From NCBI GenBank assembly GCA_019637685.1, contig JAHBVF010000003.1:62001-126000 (forward strand): a stretch of DNA of 64,000 nt. Direction: 5' to 3'. Position numbers and translations under genes: made by a program. The notes below the pieces were generated by a model, which made no database searches, was not told the DNA's origin, and worked only from the letters and a program-made list of their open reading frames with translations. The DNA is from Caldilineaceae bacterium (GTDB lineage: Bacteria > Chloroflexota > Anaerolineae > Caldilineales > Caldilineaceae). Positions 1-8,302 of this stretch are shown one piece after another (position 1 is the first letter of the stretch; each line of letters begins with the position of its first letter).

Positions 1-849
1 CTGCCTTGGGCCGCGCTGGAAAGCTCTGTGGAAGAAATGCGCGCCCGCTATCTGCGCAGCTTCGATCTGGACGATCGCACACTGACTTTCGACGAGCATC
101 TGCTCTACAAAGCCGCGGCCAAATATGCCCGGGCCGTGGCCCACACCGTAGCAATGGCCCGCCACCTCACCGCCCGCATGAACGGCAAGTCCTTCGATCT
201 GGAGATGTCTGTGGACGAAACCCACACGACGACAACTCTCCACGAGCATCTCTACGTGGCGGGCGAGTTGCAGCGGATGGGCGTCTCCGTCGTGAGTATG
301 GCCCCCCGTTTTGTGGGCCGCTTTGAAAAGGGCGTGGACTACATCGGCGACCTGGCCGAACTGGACGACAATATCGCCGGTCACGCCGCGGTCATGCGCT
401 ACTACGGCAACAGCTACAAACTGAGCCTGCACACCGGCTCGGACAAATTCGGTGTCTACCCGATTGCCATGAAATACACCGGCGGGCTGGTCCATCTGAA
501 GACAGCCGGGACCAGCTATCTGGAAGCCCTGCGGGTGATGTCGAACATCGACATTCCCTTCTTCCGGGAGATTCTCGACTTCGCCCGCAGCCGCTACGAG
601 GAGGACCGCAAGAGCTATCACGTCTCTGCCCAACTGGGAAAAGTGCCCGGGGCCGCGGAGCTAAGTGACGCCCAACTGCCCGATCTGCTCAACCAATTCG
701 ACGCCCGCCAGGTGCTCCACGTCACCTTCGGTTCGGTGCTGGATCACTACGGCGACCGCCTGCAAGCGATGCTGGCCGCCCACGAATCCGAGTACGACGC
801 CGCGATTCGGGCACACTTTGACAAGCATTTGGCCGCGTTCGCGCAGTAA
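1..849 (+). CDS. uxaE: Tagaturonate epimerase (UxaE family), 5' end outside the window
   Basis: The last 282 residues of a protein whose reading frame is open from base 1, so the start lies upstream of the window. It resembles the UxaE family, metal-dependent sugar-acid epimerases that interconvert tagaturonate and fructuronate in galacturonate breakdown. Seen: a HTGSDKFGVYPI segment characteristic of the family, an earlier VDET motif and an acidic/histidine-rich central region suited to metal binding. The neighbouring genes for a sugar isomerase-like protein, an SDR, an enolase-superfamily dehydratase and a sugar ABC importer fit a uronate-catabolic role. Family assignment is by recalled motif; the exact substrate is inferred. 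Confidence 0.75.
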   Translation: MPWAALESSVEEMRARYLRSFDLDDRTLTFDEHLLYKAAAKYARAVAHTVAMARHLTARMNGKSFDLEMSVDETHTTTTLHEHLYVAGELQRMGVSVVSMAPRFVGRFEKGVDYIGDLAELDDNIAGHAAVMRYYGNSYKLSLHTGSDKFGVYPIAMKYTGGLVHLKTAGTSYLEALRVMSNIDIPFFREILDFARSRYEEDRKSYHVSAQLGKVPGAAELSDAQLPDLLNQFDARQVLHVTFGSVLDHYGDRLQAMLAAHESEYDAAIRAHFDKHLAAFAQ

Positions 850-853
850 TTGG

Positions 854-862
854 TGTTATACT
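854..862 (+). promoter_or_regulatory. Possible extended -10 promoter of the toxin-antitoxin pair
   Basis: TGT followed by TATACT at 857-862, an extended -10 layout, about 42 bases before the antitoxin ATG. No convincing -35 hexamer was found, so this is tentative. Confidence 0.35.
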
Positions 863-903
863 ATAAGCAGTGTGCGTGCGAGAGGTTCTTATGGAGGTCC
901 GCT

Positions 904-1176
904 ATGTCAACAGTTACAGTCGAAGAAGTGACACAACGGCTGCGTGGGCTGTCACCCAGCCAACTGTCGCTGGTCGATGACTTTCTGGAAACGCTCATCG
1001 GGCGTTCTCGAACATTTGGCGAGAAATCTTCGCCTCTGGAAGAGCGCCCAATAAGCCAGATTGAAGAATTACGTCTTGATTTCTGGCCCGCAGACGAAAC
1101 TGTCGATGATTTCCTGCACGCAAGAGAAGTATGGCGTTCGGACGACCTGCGGATAGAAGCAGAACGAGCGTTGTAA
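904..1176 (+). CDS. Small antitoxin-like protein paired with a PIN-domain toxin
   Basis: 90 aa. The start ATG at 904 is chosen because GGAGG lies about 8 bases upstream. The open frame reaches back to 850 but has no ribosome site there. The protein is acidic, without a recognisable DNA-binding motif. Its C-terminus has a DFWPADE...DDFL stretch of the kind seen in small partners encoded before VapC-like toxins. Its TAA stop is immediately followed by the ATG of the PIN gene, the tight spacing typical of toxin-antitoxin operons. Neutralisation of the toxin is inferred from position only. Confidence 0.6.
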   Translation: MSTVTVEEVTQRLRGLSPSQLSLVDDFLETLIGRSRTFGEKSSPLEERPISQIEELRLDFWPADETVDDFLHAREVWRSDDLRIEAERAL

Positions 1177-1573
1177 ATGAGCCACATTTTGTTGGATACG
1201 GATGTCTGGTCGTTTGTGTTTAAAGGCGATACACGAGCAGTCAGCTTTCAGTCTCACCTGATCGGTAAAACGCCCTGTATCGCTTTTGCCACAGTCGCTG
1301 AATTGTACATCTGGGGAAGAAGTGCGCAACTGGGGGAGCAGACGGCAGGAAGCGTTGCGACAGGCACTACAACGCAATGTCATCCTCGGCTGTGACGACC
1401 TGACCAGACGGCAATGGGCGCGGGTTCGCTCGGAACGACAGCGCAGTGGACAACCGATGGCTGCGCAGGATGCGTGGATTGCCGCCTGTGCGCTTCGACA
1501 CGAGATGCCTCTTCTAACCCATAATTCGATTCACTTTCAAAACATAAGCGGGCTTGTCCTGCTGACAGCTTGA
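1177..1573 (+). pseudogene. VapC-like PIN-domain toxin, broken by a frameshift
   Basis: A PIN-domain ribonuclease toxin split over two frames. The first frame (1177 to about 1315) carries LLDTDVWSF with the first catalytic Asp, and the VAELYIW segment with the Glu. The second frame (about 1315 to 1573) carries EEVRNWG, then AAQDAWIAA with the next Asp, and LLTHNSIHF near the C-terminus. The join falls in a GGGG run at 1313-1316. One missing base there would restore a normal protein of about 131 aa. Either the toxin is inactivated, leaving an orphan antitoxin, or this is a homopolymer sequencing error. It follows the antitoxin stop with no gap. Confidence 0.75.
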
Positions 1574-1602
1574 ACAATTCCCCAAGAAACGGAGAACTCC
1601 CA

Positions 1603-2421
1603 ATGCCAACTCAACTTCCTCTCGTCTACAGCACCCTGGGCTGCCCGGATTGGAGCCTGGAGCGGATGATCGAAGAAGCCCAGGCCGACGGCTACGCGGG
1701 GCTGGAAATCCGCGTGCTGGACGGGCAGATTATCCCATCCGATATGCCCGCGGCGCGGCGCAAGGAAATTCGGGATCTGATGCGCCAAAACGGGCTGGTT
1801 ATCGCTGGCTTGGGTGCGTCCACCCGTTTCTCCTCGCCGGACCCGGCAGAACGGCGCAAGAACCAGGACGAACTGAAGCGCTACCTGGAACTGGCGAACG
1901 ATCTGGAGTCGCCGATGGTGCGTACCTTTGGCGGCGCGGTGGCCGAAGGGCAGACAATCGAACAGACAATCGACTGGCTGGCCGAAGGGCTGGCCGGGGT
2001 GGTGGAGACAGCGGCCGCGCAAGGGGTGACGGTTGTGCTGGAGACCCACGACGCCTTTTACCGGGGCCAAGAAGTGGCAGCCACACTGGCGAAAGTGGAA
2101 CACCCCAATCTGAAAGCGGTATGGGACACCCATCACCCCTACCGGATGGGCGAAAGCGTGGCCGATACGTGGAAATACATCGGCCACCGGCTGGCCCACG
2201 TCCACATCAAAGATGCCCGGCGGCGGCCCGACGGCGAGTGGGATTTGGTGCTGCTGGGCGAGGGTGAAGTGCCCAACCGGGAGGTCGTCGATCTGCTGCT
2301 GGCGAAAGGCTACAGCGGCTATCTCAGCGCGGAGTGGGAGAAAAAGTGGCATCCCCACATCGAAGAGCCGGAGGTCGCACTGCCCCAGCACGCACGGGTG
2401 CTGCGGGAATGGATGAAGTAA
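1603..2421 (+). CDS. Sugar phosphate isomerase/epimerase-like TIM barrel (AP endonuclease family 2 fold)
   Basis: 272 aa. ATG 1603 is preceded by GGAG and is preferred to a TTG at 1570. It matches the xylose-isomerase-like TIM barrel superfamily, whose members use a divalent metal held by Glu, Asp, His and Glu to isomerise sugars or keto-acids. Candidate ligands are the Glu of LETHD (about residue 146), the Asp of WDTHHP (about 177), the His of HVHIKD (about 200) and the Glu of SAEWE (about 244). Length is normal for the family. Its place between the uronate epimerase and the sugar-uptake locus suggests a sugar-acid substrate, but the precise reaction cannot be read from the sequence. Confidence 0.75.
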   Translation: MPTQLPLVYSTLGCPDWSLERMIEEAQADGYAGLEIRVLDGQIIPSDMPAARRKEIRDLMRQNGLVIAGLGASTRFSSPDPAERRKNQDELKRYLELANDLESPMVRTFGGAVAEGQTIEQTIDWLAEGLAGVVETAAAQGVTVVLETHDAFYRGQEVAATLAKVEHPNLKAVWDTHHPYRMGESVADTWKYIGHRLAHVHIKDARRRPDGEWDLVLLGEGEVPNREVVDLLLAKGYSGYLSAEWEKKWHPHIEEPEVALPQHARVLREWMK

Positions 2422-2423
2422 TT

Positions 2424-2488
2424 AGTGAACTGTGAACAGTAATCGGTGGGATGCGTGGATGTCTACCGATTACTGCTCACTGTTCACT
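2424..2488. repeat. Large intergenic inverted repeat (TGAACTGTGAACAGT flavour)
   Basis: Two 24-base arms, 2424-2447 and 2465-2488, pair at 22 of 24 positions around a 17-base loop. It lies between two convergent genes and could stop transcription from both sides, but no long T run follows. The left arm contains stuttered GTGAAC units, the same unit found inside mutS and the PBP1C gene further along. Confidence 0.8.
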
Positions 2489-2498
2489 TTATTGTTGT

Positions 2499-4445
2499 CT
2501 ACCGGGGCAGCCCATAGGACGGCTCGTTCACATAGCGGGCTGTTGCCAAATCGAGGGTAATTTCCGTGCCCGGGGGCAGGCAGACGTGCAGGTATTGGCT
2601 GTTGACCGGTTGCTCGTCGGTTTCGCTGGTAAGGGGCGGCGCGGCGTAGTCCCGCTGGACGCCGGGATAGTCGCTGGTGCGCCGGTCAAAACGCACGGAA
2701 TCGAAGCGATGTTCGCCGAATCCGCCCGCCTGAATGAGCAGATTGCGCTCGGCAAAGGGGCTGAGGTTGACCAGATGGATGACGGTACGCTCGGCTTCCA
2801 GCGTCTTCACCAGCGCGGCCACATCCGCGGGCAGACCGGGCCGCTGTTCGTCCACATCGAAATAGCGCACCCGGCAGTGGAGCAGGCCGCCGTTGTAGAT
2901 TATCTGGGGCGCGCCCAGTGTGAGCTGCACCAGCGCTTCGGTGGTCACCGGGTTGAGTTGCTGCCAGTGGTGGATGTTGACTTTCGTCAGGTCCAGTTCG
3001 TCCTGACGGATCATTTCCAAGCGGCGGCAGAGCTGGTGATAGCTGGCCTGCAGAATCTGCTCTGGATAGTCGGGATTCTCTCCAGCCAGAAAGCGCAGCC
3101 AGGGCTTTTCGTGGCCGCCGTCCTCTTTGTTGTGAAACGAGACCGTCTGCCGCCAGTCTACCGGCTCGGCCCGACGCACGCTCTCCACCCGTTCCCAATC
3201 CGCGGCATCCGCCGAGATGTTCCAGATGGCCGCGGGATAGACCGGGGCCATGGGCTGATAGTCGAACCAGCCCGAATCAGTGTAGCGGTAGGGCACGAGA
3301 AACATCCGGGGTTCCTGGCCCGCGGCGGTGAACTGATCCAGCCAGTGGTGGCCCAGGCTCATCTCGTCGGCCCGCATCTCCCGCACTTCGCCCAGGGCCA
3401 TTATGCGGTCAAATTGGGTGCGGGGCAGGTCCAGATAGGCTGACTGGCCGGTGAGCAGAAAGGCGTTGCAGCCAGCCACTGTAGCGGCCATACCGATGTT
3501 GTAGTAGCCGTGGGGCCAGGCCCAGCCGTAAAGTCCCCCGTACCAGCGCCCATCCATATATTCGCCCACTTTGCCCGACAGCCCCACATTGTCGGGCAGC
3601 AGACCGCCGTTCTGCTCGGCCCGCGCCACCCAGGCGTCTGTATACTCCCGCACCCACGCCCGATATTTTTCCTTTCCCGTAAGCAAAAAAGCGTTGGCGA
3701 CCAGACTCGTCGCCATCAGATTGCCCGCCACATCGCCCTTGCCCATCCGCTCCTGCATCACCGCGCCCATGCGCTGGGCCAGGGCCGGGTCTTTGAGGTC
3801 GTCGTAGTGGGCAATGCCGGGCACGTCCTCATAGGGCAGGCCATAGACCCGCATTCCCGCGGACCAGCCATAGCTGGGCGGCTCGCTGTCGGTGAAGCCC
3901 CAGCGGGGGCCGCCGCTGCCGTTGTGGGGGGCACGGATGATCTTCTTGTCCGGGTCATAATTGGGCACGTCCGGGTCTTCGTTCATATACAGCCCGGCGA
4001 AGCGCTGTGCCCGTTTCCGGTTGCGTTCGTTCGTGGGATCGGCCAGGCAGAGCAGATAGAAATAGATGTAACTTTCGGCCTGGTGGAACTGGTCGTAGCC
4101 CCGCTCGTATTCGTTGAGAACCGGACCCAGCCGGGTGAGCTGGCGGGTGATGGCATCCCACTGGCGCTGGCCCAGAGCAAGCAGATGTTCGCCGCCGCCC
4201 ATGAGATAGAGCAGAGGCCAATTGTAGCTGCTTTCGTAAAGATCGTCCCCGCCATCCCGGCTGTTTTTCCAGGTGTCACCCCAGATCAACTCGCCATCGG
4301 GCCGGGTGTACTTTTCCAGAAAAGGATGGACAGACTCGCTCATCGTGTCGATCAGTTGGCGTTCCAGCACGGCCCAGGCAGGCGGTTGGGTGAGGGGAGT
4401 GCTGGCAGTAACGGTAACGTAGGATTTGGCGTGGGCTGCGGGCAT
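2499..4445 (-). CDS. Large uncharacterised protein of a sugar-catabolic locus, possible glycoside hydrolase or lyase
   Basis: 648 aa, not assigned to a family with confidence. ATG 4445 has AAGGAG 10 bases upstream. No signal peptide is apparent, so it is probably cytoplasmic. It is rich in aromatic residues with repeated helix-like segments (ESSYNWPLLYLMGG, GYDQFHQAESYIYFYLL, YGGLYGWAWPHGYYNIG), which resembles an alpha/alpha toroid of carbohydrate-active enzymes. The C-terminal third looks beta-rich. Candidate acidic residues include WGDTW and NEDPDVPNYDP. It sits downstream of a PLP enzyme, an SDR and an LplABC-type importer, so action on an imported oligosaccharide is a reasonable guess. 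Confidence 0.5.
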   Translation of the reverse strand: MPAAHAKSYVTVTASTPLTQPPAWAVLERQLIDTMSESVHPFLEKYTRPDGELIWGDTWKNSRDGGDDLYESSYNWPLLYLMGGGEHLLALGQRQWDAITRQLTRLGPVLNEYERGYDQFHQAESYIYFYLLCLADPTNERNRKRAQRFAGLYMNEDPDVPNYDPDKKIIRAPHNGSGGPRWGFTDSEPPSYGWSAGMRVYGLPYEDVPGIAHYDDLKDPALAQRMGAVMQERMGKGDVAGNLMATSLVANAFLLTGKEKYRAWVREYTDAWVARAEQNGGLLPDNVGLSGKVGEYMDGRWYGGLYGWAWPHGYYNIGMAATVAGCNAFLLTGQSAYLDLPRTQFDRIMALGEVREMRADEMSLGHHWLDQFTAAGQEPRMFLVPYRYTDSGWFDYQPMAPVYPAAIWNISADAADWERVESVRRAEPVDWRQTVSFHNKEDGGHEKPWLRFLAGENPDYPEQILQASYHQLCRRLEMIRQDELDLTKVNIHHWQQLNPVTTEALVQLTLGAPQIIYNGGLLHCRVRYFDVDEQRPGLPADVAALVKTLEAERTVIHLVNLSPFAERNLLIQAGGFGEHRFDSVRFDRRTSDYPGVQRDYAAPPLTSETDEQPVNSQYLHVCLPPGTEITLDLATARYVNEPSYGLPR

Positions 4446-4470
4446 GGGGGAATCTCCTTGTGGGCTATCT

Positions 4471-4522
4471 GCTGCGTGCTGCGTGCTACGTGAAGGCTGT
4501 CACGCAGCACGCAGCACGCAGC
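4471..4522. repeat. Intergenic hairpin of stuttered GCTGCGT units
   Basis: Arms 4471-4492 and 4501-4522 are complementary at 21 of 22 positions with an 8-base loop. Each arm is itself built of GCTGCGT repeats. It lies between two minus-strand genes. A shorter relative with TGCTGCGTGAA arms is at 63545-63587. Confidence 0.85.
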
Positions 4523-4524
4523 AA

Positions 4525-5727
4525 TTACAATTCCAGACAGTCGGGCAGATGGGTGGTGACGGCCTGGACGAATGTGTCCAGTTCCTCCTGGGAAGTGTAA
4601 ATCTGCACTGACAGGCGAGCGATCTTTGTACCGTTAAAGTTGATCATCGGGATTTCGATACGGTACTGTTCACGCAGAATGGCCCCCAATTTGGGCATAT
4701 CCGTATTGTCGGGCAGGCGAACCGGACAGAGTTGGCTGAACCAGTCAAAATGATCCGGGCAGATGGATTCGGTGTCGAAGTGGTCCTCCAGCTTGCGCTT
4801 GACAGCCAGGGCCATTCCGTGGCAGCGGGCGCGCACACTGGGCCAGTCGTGGGTTTTCATATAGTCGATGGCCGCGGGCACAGCCAGAAAGCCGGAGATG
4901 TCCCGGGTTCCGTACTGCTCCACATAATCGACCAGCGGCTGCTCTGATGCTTTGTCCGGCCACCAGCCGTGGCCCACAATCAGCGGCTCGATGAGATGCT
5001 GCACCTCTGGCCGCACGTGCAAAAAGGCTGTGCCTTTGGGTCCGTTCATCCACTTGTGACAGTTGCCCGTATAGAAATCCGCGCCGATATCGTCCAGGAA
5101 AAGGTCGCGCTGGCCGGGAACGTGCGCGCCATCGATGACCGTCAGAATGTCGGCCTCCCGCGCCCGTTTGCACAGCTCTTCCAGCGGAAATGTGAGCGCG
5201 GTGGGCGATGTGGTGTGGCTCAGATAGATGACACGGGTGCGGGGGGTGACACCTGCCCAGAAGGTCTCGACAAAGTTCTCCTTCGCCAGACGATTGGCTT
5301 CCTCCGAGTCGTTGGACGCGGGTGTCGGCAGAGGCGTGGGCTGGTTGATGTAGTGCGCGCCTGCCTTGCCTGTGTTGAATTGCCAGGCGTGATTGCACGC
5401 GCCATATTCGTGGTTGGTGGTCAGCACTTCGTCGCCCGGCTTCAGCCAACTGCGCAGGGAGTGGGCCGCCACATTCACACCCATTGTGGCGTTGGTGACG
5501 AAGGCCAGCCGGCTCTGGTCTGTGTGCAAATAATCGGCCAATGCGGTGCGGGCTTCGGTCAGCAGCTCCCGCTGGCGGGACATAAAGCCGCCGGGGTGTT
5601 CTTCAAATTCCCGCTGCCACTGTTGATAAGCCTCAAATACGGGAAGCGGACAGGCCCCAAAAGAGCCATTGTTCAGAAGCCGCCAATCCTTGCGCAGCAT
5701 AAAATCGTCACGGATGTTGGATGTCAT
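4525..5727 (-). CDS. Class V PLP-dependent aminotransferase-fold enzyme, isopenicillin N epimerase-like
   Basis: 400 aa. Matches the class V (NifS/CefD-like) PLP family. Seen: NNGSFG near the N-terminus, IDGAHVPGQ with the Asp that binds the pyridine nitrogen, and GNCHKWMNGPKG, where the Lys should form the Schiff base (about residue 235). Members include isopenicillin N epimerases, cysteine desulfurase-like and amino-acid lyase enzymes, and the sequence alone does not decide among them. No Fe-S assembly partner is adjacent. In this locus it may process an amino acid or amino sugar, but that is speculative. Confidence 0.75.
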   Translation of the reverse strand: MTSNIRDDFMLRKDWRLLNNGSFGACPLPVFEAYQQWQREFEEHPGGFMSRQRELLTEARTALADYLHTDQSRLAFVTNATMGVNVAAHSLRSWLKPGDEVLTTNHEYGACNHAWQFNTGKAGAHYINQPTPLPTPASNDSEEANRLAKENFVETFWAGVTPRTRVIYLSHTTSPTALTFPLEELCKRAREADILTVIDGAHVPGQRDLFLDDIGADFYTGNCHKWMNGPKGTAFLHVRPEVQHLIEPLIVGHGWWPDKASEQPLVDYVEQYGTRDISGFLAVPAAIDYMKTHDWPSVRARCHGMALAVKRKLEDHFDTESICPDHFDWFSQLCPVRLPDNTDMPKLGAILREQYRIEIPMINFNGTKIARLSVQIYTSQEELDTFVQAVTTHLPDCLEL

Positions 5728-5768
5728 GGGGATGTTAACACTTTCGTTGGGTGGGAAATGGACTGCTA

Positions 5769-6515
5769 TTAGCGAGTGTGGACAGAGCCGCGCACGTAGT
5801 CGGCCTCGTCGCTGACCAGAAAGGCCAGCACTTTCGCCACACCGGACGGCTCGCCCAATCCGCGGGACTGGGCTGCTTCCACCGCGGCCTGGGGGTCCTC
5901 GCCTTTGCGCAGAGCGTCTTCTTCTATCACGGAACGCTTCATAACGGTATTGATGCCGCCGGGGAAGAGTACATTGACCCGAATGCCTTCCGGGGCCAAT
6001 TTGCCCGCCATTGTGGTGCCCAGCGCGCTGACCCCGCCTTTGCTCATGGCATAGGCATAGGACGAGCTGACGCCATAGGCCGCGGGCGAAGAGAGCAGAA
6101 TAATGGCCGGCATCTGGCCTTTTTTGAGCAGCGGAGCGGTATATTTGGCGCAGAGAAAGCTGCCGATTGTATTCACATCCATCACCTGGCGCAGGGTTGC
6201 CAGCTCGAAATCCTCCAGGCTGACATACGCGCCTTTGAGAATGCCCGCGGTCTGCACCAGCGCGTCCAGCTTGCCGTGGGAAGAGGCGATGCGGGCAGCC
6301 ATCGCTTTGACGCTGGCCTCGTCGGTCACGTCAACGGAAACAAAAGTCCCGTTGGCCTTCCCTGCGCTGGCTTGGCCCTCTGCCTCGTTGAAATCAGCCA
6401 CGATCACATCTGCCCCCCGTTGGGCGCAGAGCAGCGCGGTTGCCTGGCCAATGCCCGTCGCGCCGCCAACCACAAGAATCGTCTTGCCATCTAAATTCAT
6501 TGTTCTAACCGCCAT
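5769..6515 (-). CDS. Short-chain dehydrogenase/reductase
   Basis: 248 aa, classical SDR. The Rossmann glycine motif GGATGIG is near residue 18, VADFN follows beta-2, a DVTD element follows, and the catalytic Ser plus YAYAMSK (Tyr-x3-Lys) lie at about 150-165. ATG 6515 has GAGGGA close upstream. A second ATG five codons in is possible. The lack of a basic residue after beta-2 and the Asp in VADFN suggest NAD(H) rather than NADP(H). In this locus an oxidation of a sugar acid or keto sugar is likely, but the substrate is unknown. Confidence 0.8.
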   Translation of the reverse strand: MAVRTMNLDGKTILVVGGATGIGQATALLCAQRGADVIVADFNEAEGQASAGKANGTFVSVDVTDEASVKAMAARIASSHGKLDALVQTAGILKGAYVSLEDFELATLRQVMDVNTIGSFLCAKYTAPLLKKGQMPAIILLSSPAAYGVSSSYAYAMSKGGVSALGTTMAGKLAPEGIRVNVLFPGGINTVMKRSVIEEDALRKGEDPQAAVEAAQSRGLGEPSGVAKVLAFLVSDEADYVRGSVHTR

Positions 6516-6552
6516 TCCCTCGGTGTCTGTGCTGGGTGAGCGTGGAAAAGAG

Positions 6553-6600
6553 GAAACGTGAAACGTAAGGATGCGGTGCGCCCCTTACGTTTCACGTTTC
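6553..6600. repeat. Intergenic perfect 18-bp hairpin (GAAACGTGAAACGTAAGG flavour)
   Basis: Arms GAAACGTGAAACGTAAGG (6553-6570) and its exact complement (6583-6600) enclose 12 bases. Each arm contains the tandem unit GAAACGT. It sits between the SDR and the solute-binding protein gene, both on the minus strand. It is part of the stuttering hairpin class of this window. Confidence 0.85.
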
Positions 6601-6634
6601 ACATATCAATTACTGCCCATACGGCTGTGTACGC

Positions 6635-8173
6635 TTACTTCTTCTTATTGACGGCAGCCCAATCATTCAACTGGCGCTGCACTTCGTCGATGATGACCTG
6701 CGCGCCGGCCGCGTTCAGTTTGTCCTTGGCGTCGGCAGCCGCGTCATCCCAGCTAACCCAACCTCTCGCAATCGGGTCCACCAATTCCTTCAACACAGCA
6801 GTCGTCTGCGCGATTTCGGTCTGGATCGGCGTGCGGTCCACCACAAAACCCAAGGCGACCGACGGGAAGGCCGTGTCATTCATAACTTTGGTCTTCTCCC
6901 AGGCACCGACCTGCTTGGCATCCCGGTAGTAGCCATTGAACTGGTTGCCAAATTCCCAGTCTGCATTGGGGTTGTAGGTACTGGTCGATCCATCAATCCC
7001 GTCGGGAAACTTGATCACTTTATTGCCCTCGTCGGCCCACACCCAATGGACACCTTGGATACCGTGGGCCAACAGGTTGTAGACTTCCACATTTGTGTTG
7101 AACTCTTCCAAGACTTCCATAGCCTTCTCAGGATTCTTGGAGGTCTTGCAGATGCCGTTGAGGGTGGCTGTCGCGCCGCTGGTGTCGAGGATCAGGGGGT
7201 CAGTCAGATTCTTGCTGACGAACTCCCAGCCAAACTTGGCCTGATTTTCCACATCGTTGCCGGGCTTTTCCACGTGATTGATCATCGCGTACTTGCCAGC
7301 CCGCATTGCAGCGTCACCTTCCGCCACATCCGGCAGCTCTTTCGGGTAGTAGCCTGCTTCGTACCACTTCTGGGTCAGCCGTGCCGATTCCTCGAATTCG
7401 ACTGTATCCAGCAGATTGACGACGGTCATTGACTCGTCATTGGCCTTGACGCCGATAAAGCCGATGCCGTCATCCAATCCATCATAGCCCCAGTATTGGG
7501 AGCGCCATGTGCTGGGAGATCCATTCGCATTGACATAAATGGGTGTGATCTCCCCATCTTCTACTAGAGCCTGCATGAAAGGCTCCATATCTTCATAGCG
7601 CTTCACATTGTCCAGGCTGAAGTTATACTTGTCCAGTAAGTCCTTGCGCACATTTACACCCCAAGGCTTGGGGAAGATTTGCTGGTTAATGACGCCGTAA
7701 ATTTTGCCGTTGACACGGGCCGCTTCCCAAGTGGTGGGGGGCATACTGGCCCACAAACCCGGTGCGTGTTCGATCAGCAGATCATCCAAGGGCAGCAGCA
7801 CGCCGTTGGCTACATTATTGGCGTAACTGTTGATCCAGGGAGCGGTAAAGATGATGTCGCACTCTTCCCCCGCGGCCAGGCGCAACTGCATTTTGTCGTT
7901 GTAGGCGGCAAATTCAGTCGGTTCCAAAGTCAAATTCACACCGATTTTGGCGTTGAGAATCACATTGATGGCATCCTGCACCATTTGCAGGTCGGTGGGA
8001 ACGCCTGACCCGAGCCCGTAAGAATAGGTGATCGGAATCAGGTCCGCTGCGGGGGCGGGAGCCGCCGCCTGGCCTTCTGCTGGCGCAGCCGGGGCCGGAG
8101 CGGGGCACGCTCCCAGAAACAGGGCAGCCACAAGCAGCACTGCCAAAAGCGAGTAGAGACGGTTCTTCTGCAT
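6635..8173 (-). CDS. ABC transporter sugar-binding lipoprotein (LplA/YtcQ-like)
   Basis: 512 aa. ATG 8173 is supported by AAGGAGG eight bases upstream. The frame continues further but without a ribosome site. A lipoprotein signal ends in LGAC (about residues 20-23), followed by a Pro/Ala-rich linker. The body matches extracellular solute-binding proteins of the LplA/LipO type used with LplB- and LplC-like permeases. Those systems take up complex oligosaccharides such as rhamnogalacturonan or galacturonate oligomers in Bacillus relatives. It is followed on the same strand context by both permeases, and no ATPase gene is in the cluster, so a shared MsmX-type ATPase is expected. Confidence 0.85.
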   Translation of the reverse strand: MQKNRLYSLLAVLLVAALFLGACPAPAPAAPAEGQAAAPAPAADLIPITYSYGLGSGVPTDLQMVQDAINVILNAKIGVNLTLEPTEFAAYNDKMQLRLAAGEECDIIFTAPWINSYANNVANGVLLPLDDLLIEHAPGLWASMPPTTWEAARVNGKIYGVINQQIFPKPWGVNVRKDLLDKYNFSLDNVKRYEDMEPFMQALVEDGEITPIYVNANGSPSTWRSQYWGYDGLDDGIGFIGVKANDESMTVVNLLDTVEFEESARLTQKWYEAGYYPKELPDVAEGDAAMRAGKYAMINHVEKPGNDVENQAKFGWEFVSKNLTDPLILDTSGATATLNGICKTSKNPEKAMEVLEEFNTNVEVYNLLAHGIQGVHWVWADEGNKVIKFPDGIDGSTSTYNPNADWEFGNQFNGYYRDAKQVGAWEKTKVMNDTAFPSVALGFVVDRTPIQTEIAQTTAVLKELVDPIARGWVSWDDAAADAKDKLNAAGAQVIIDEVQRQLNDWAAVNKKK

Positions 8174-8302
8174 ACGATTTCCTCCTTGGAATGAACTAAG
8201 AGATAACACGATGAAGGAATAAGTGAATGGGGGGAATGAGGGAGAAAGGGAAATGGCCGAACAGGCGTTGTCATCCCTTCTTCTTGTCATCTTGTCATTC
8301 CC

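Noticed and set aside
2424-2488. A standard rho-independent terminator
   Set aside because: The hairpin is strong but lacks a clear T run on either strand, so it is listed as a repeat with possible termination function.
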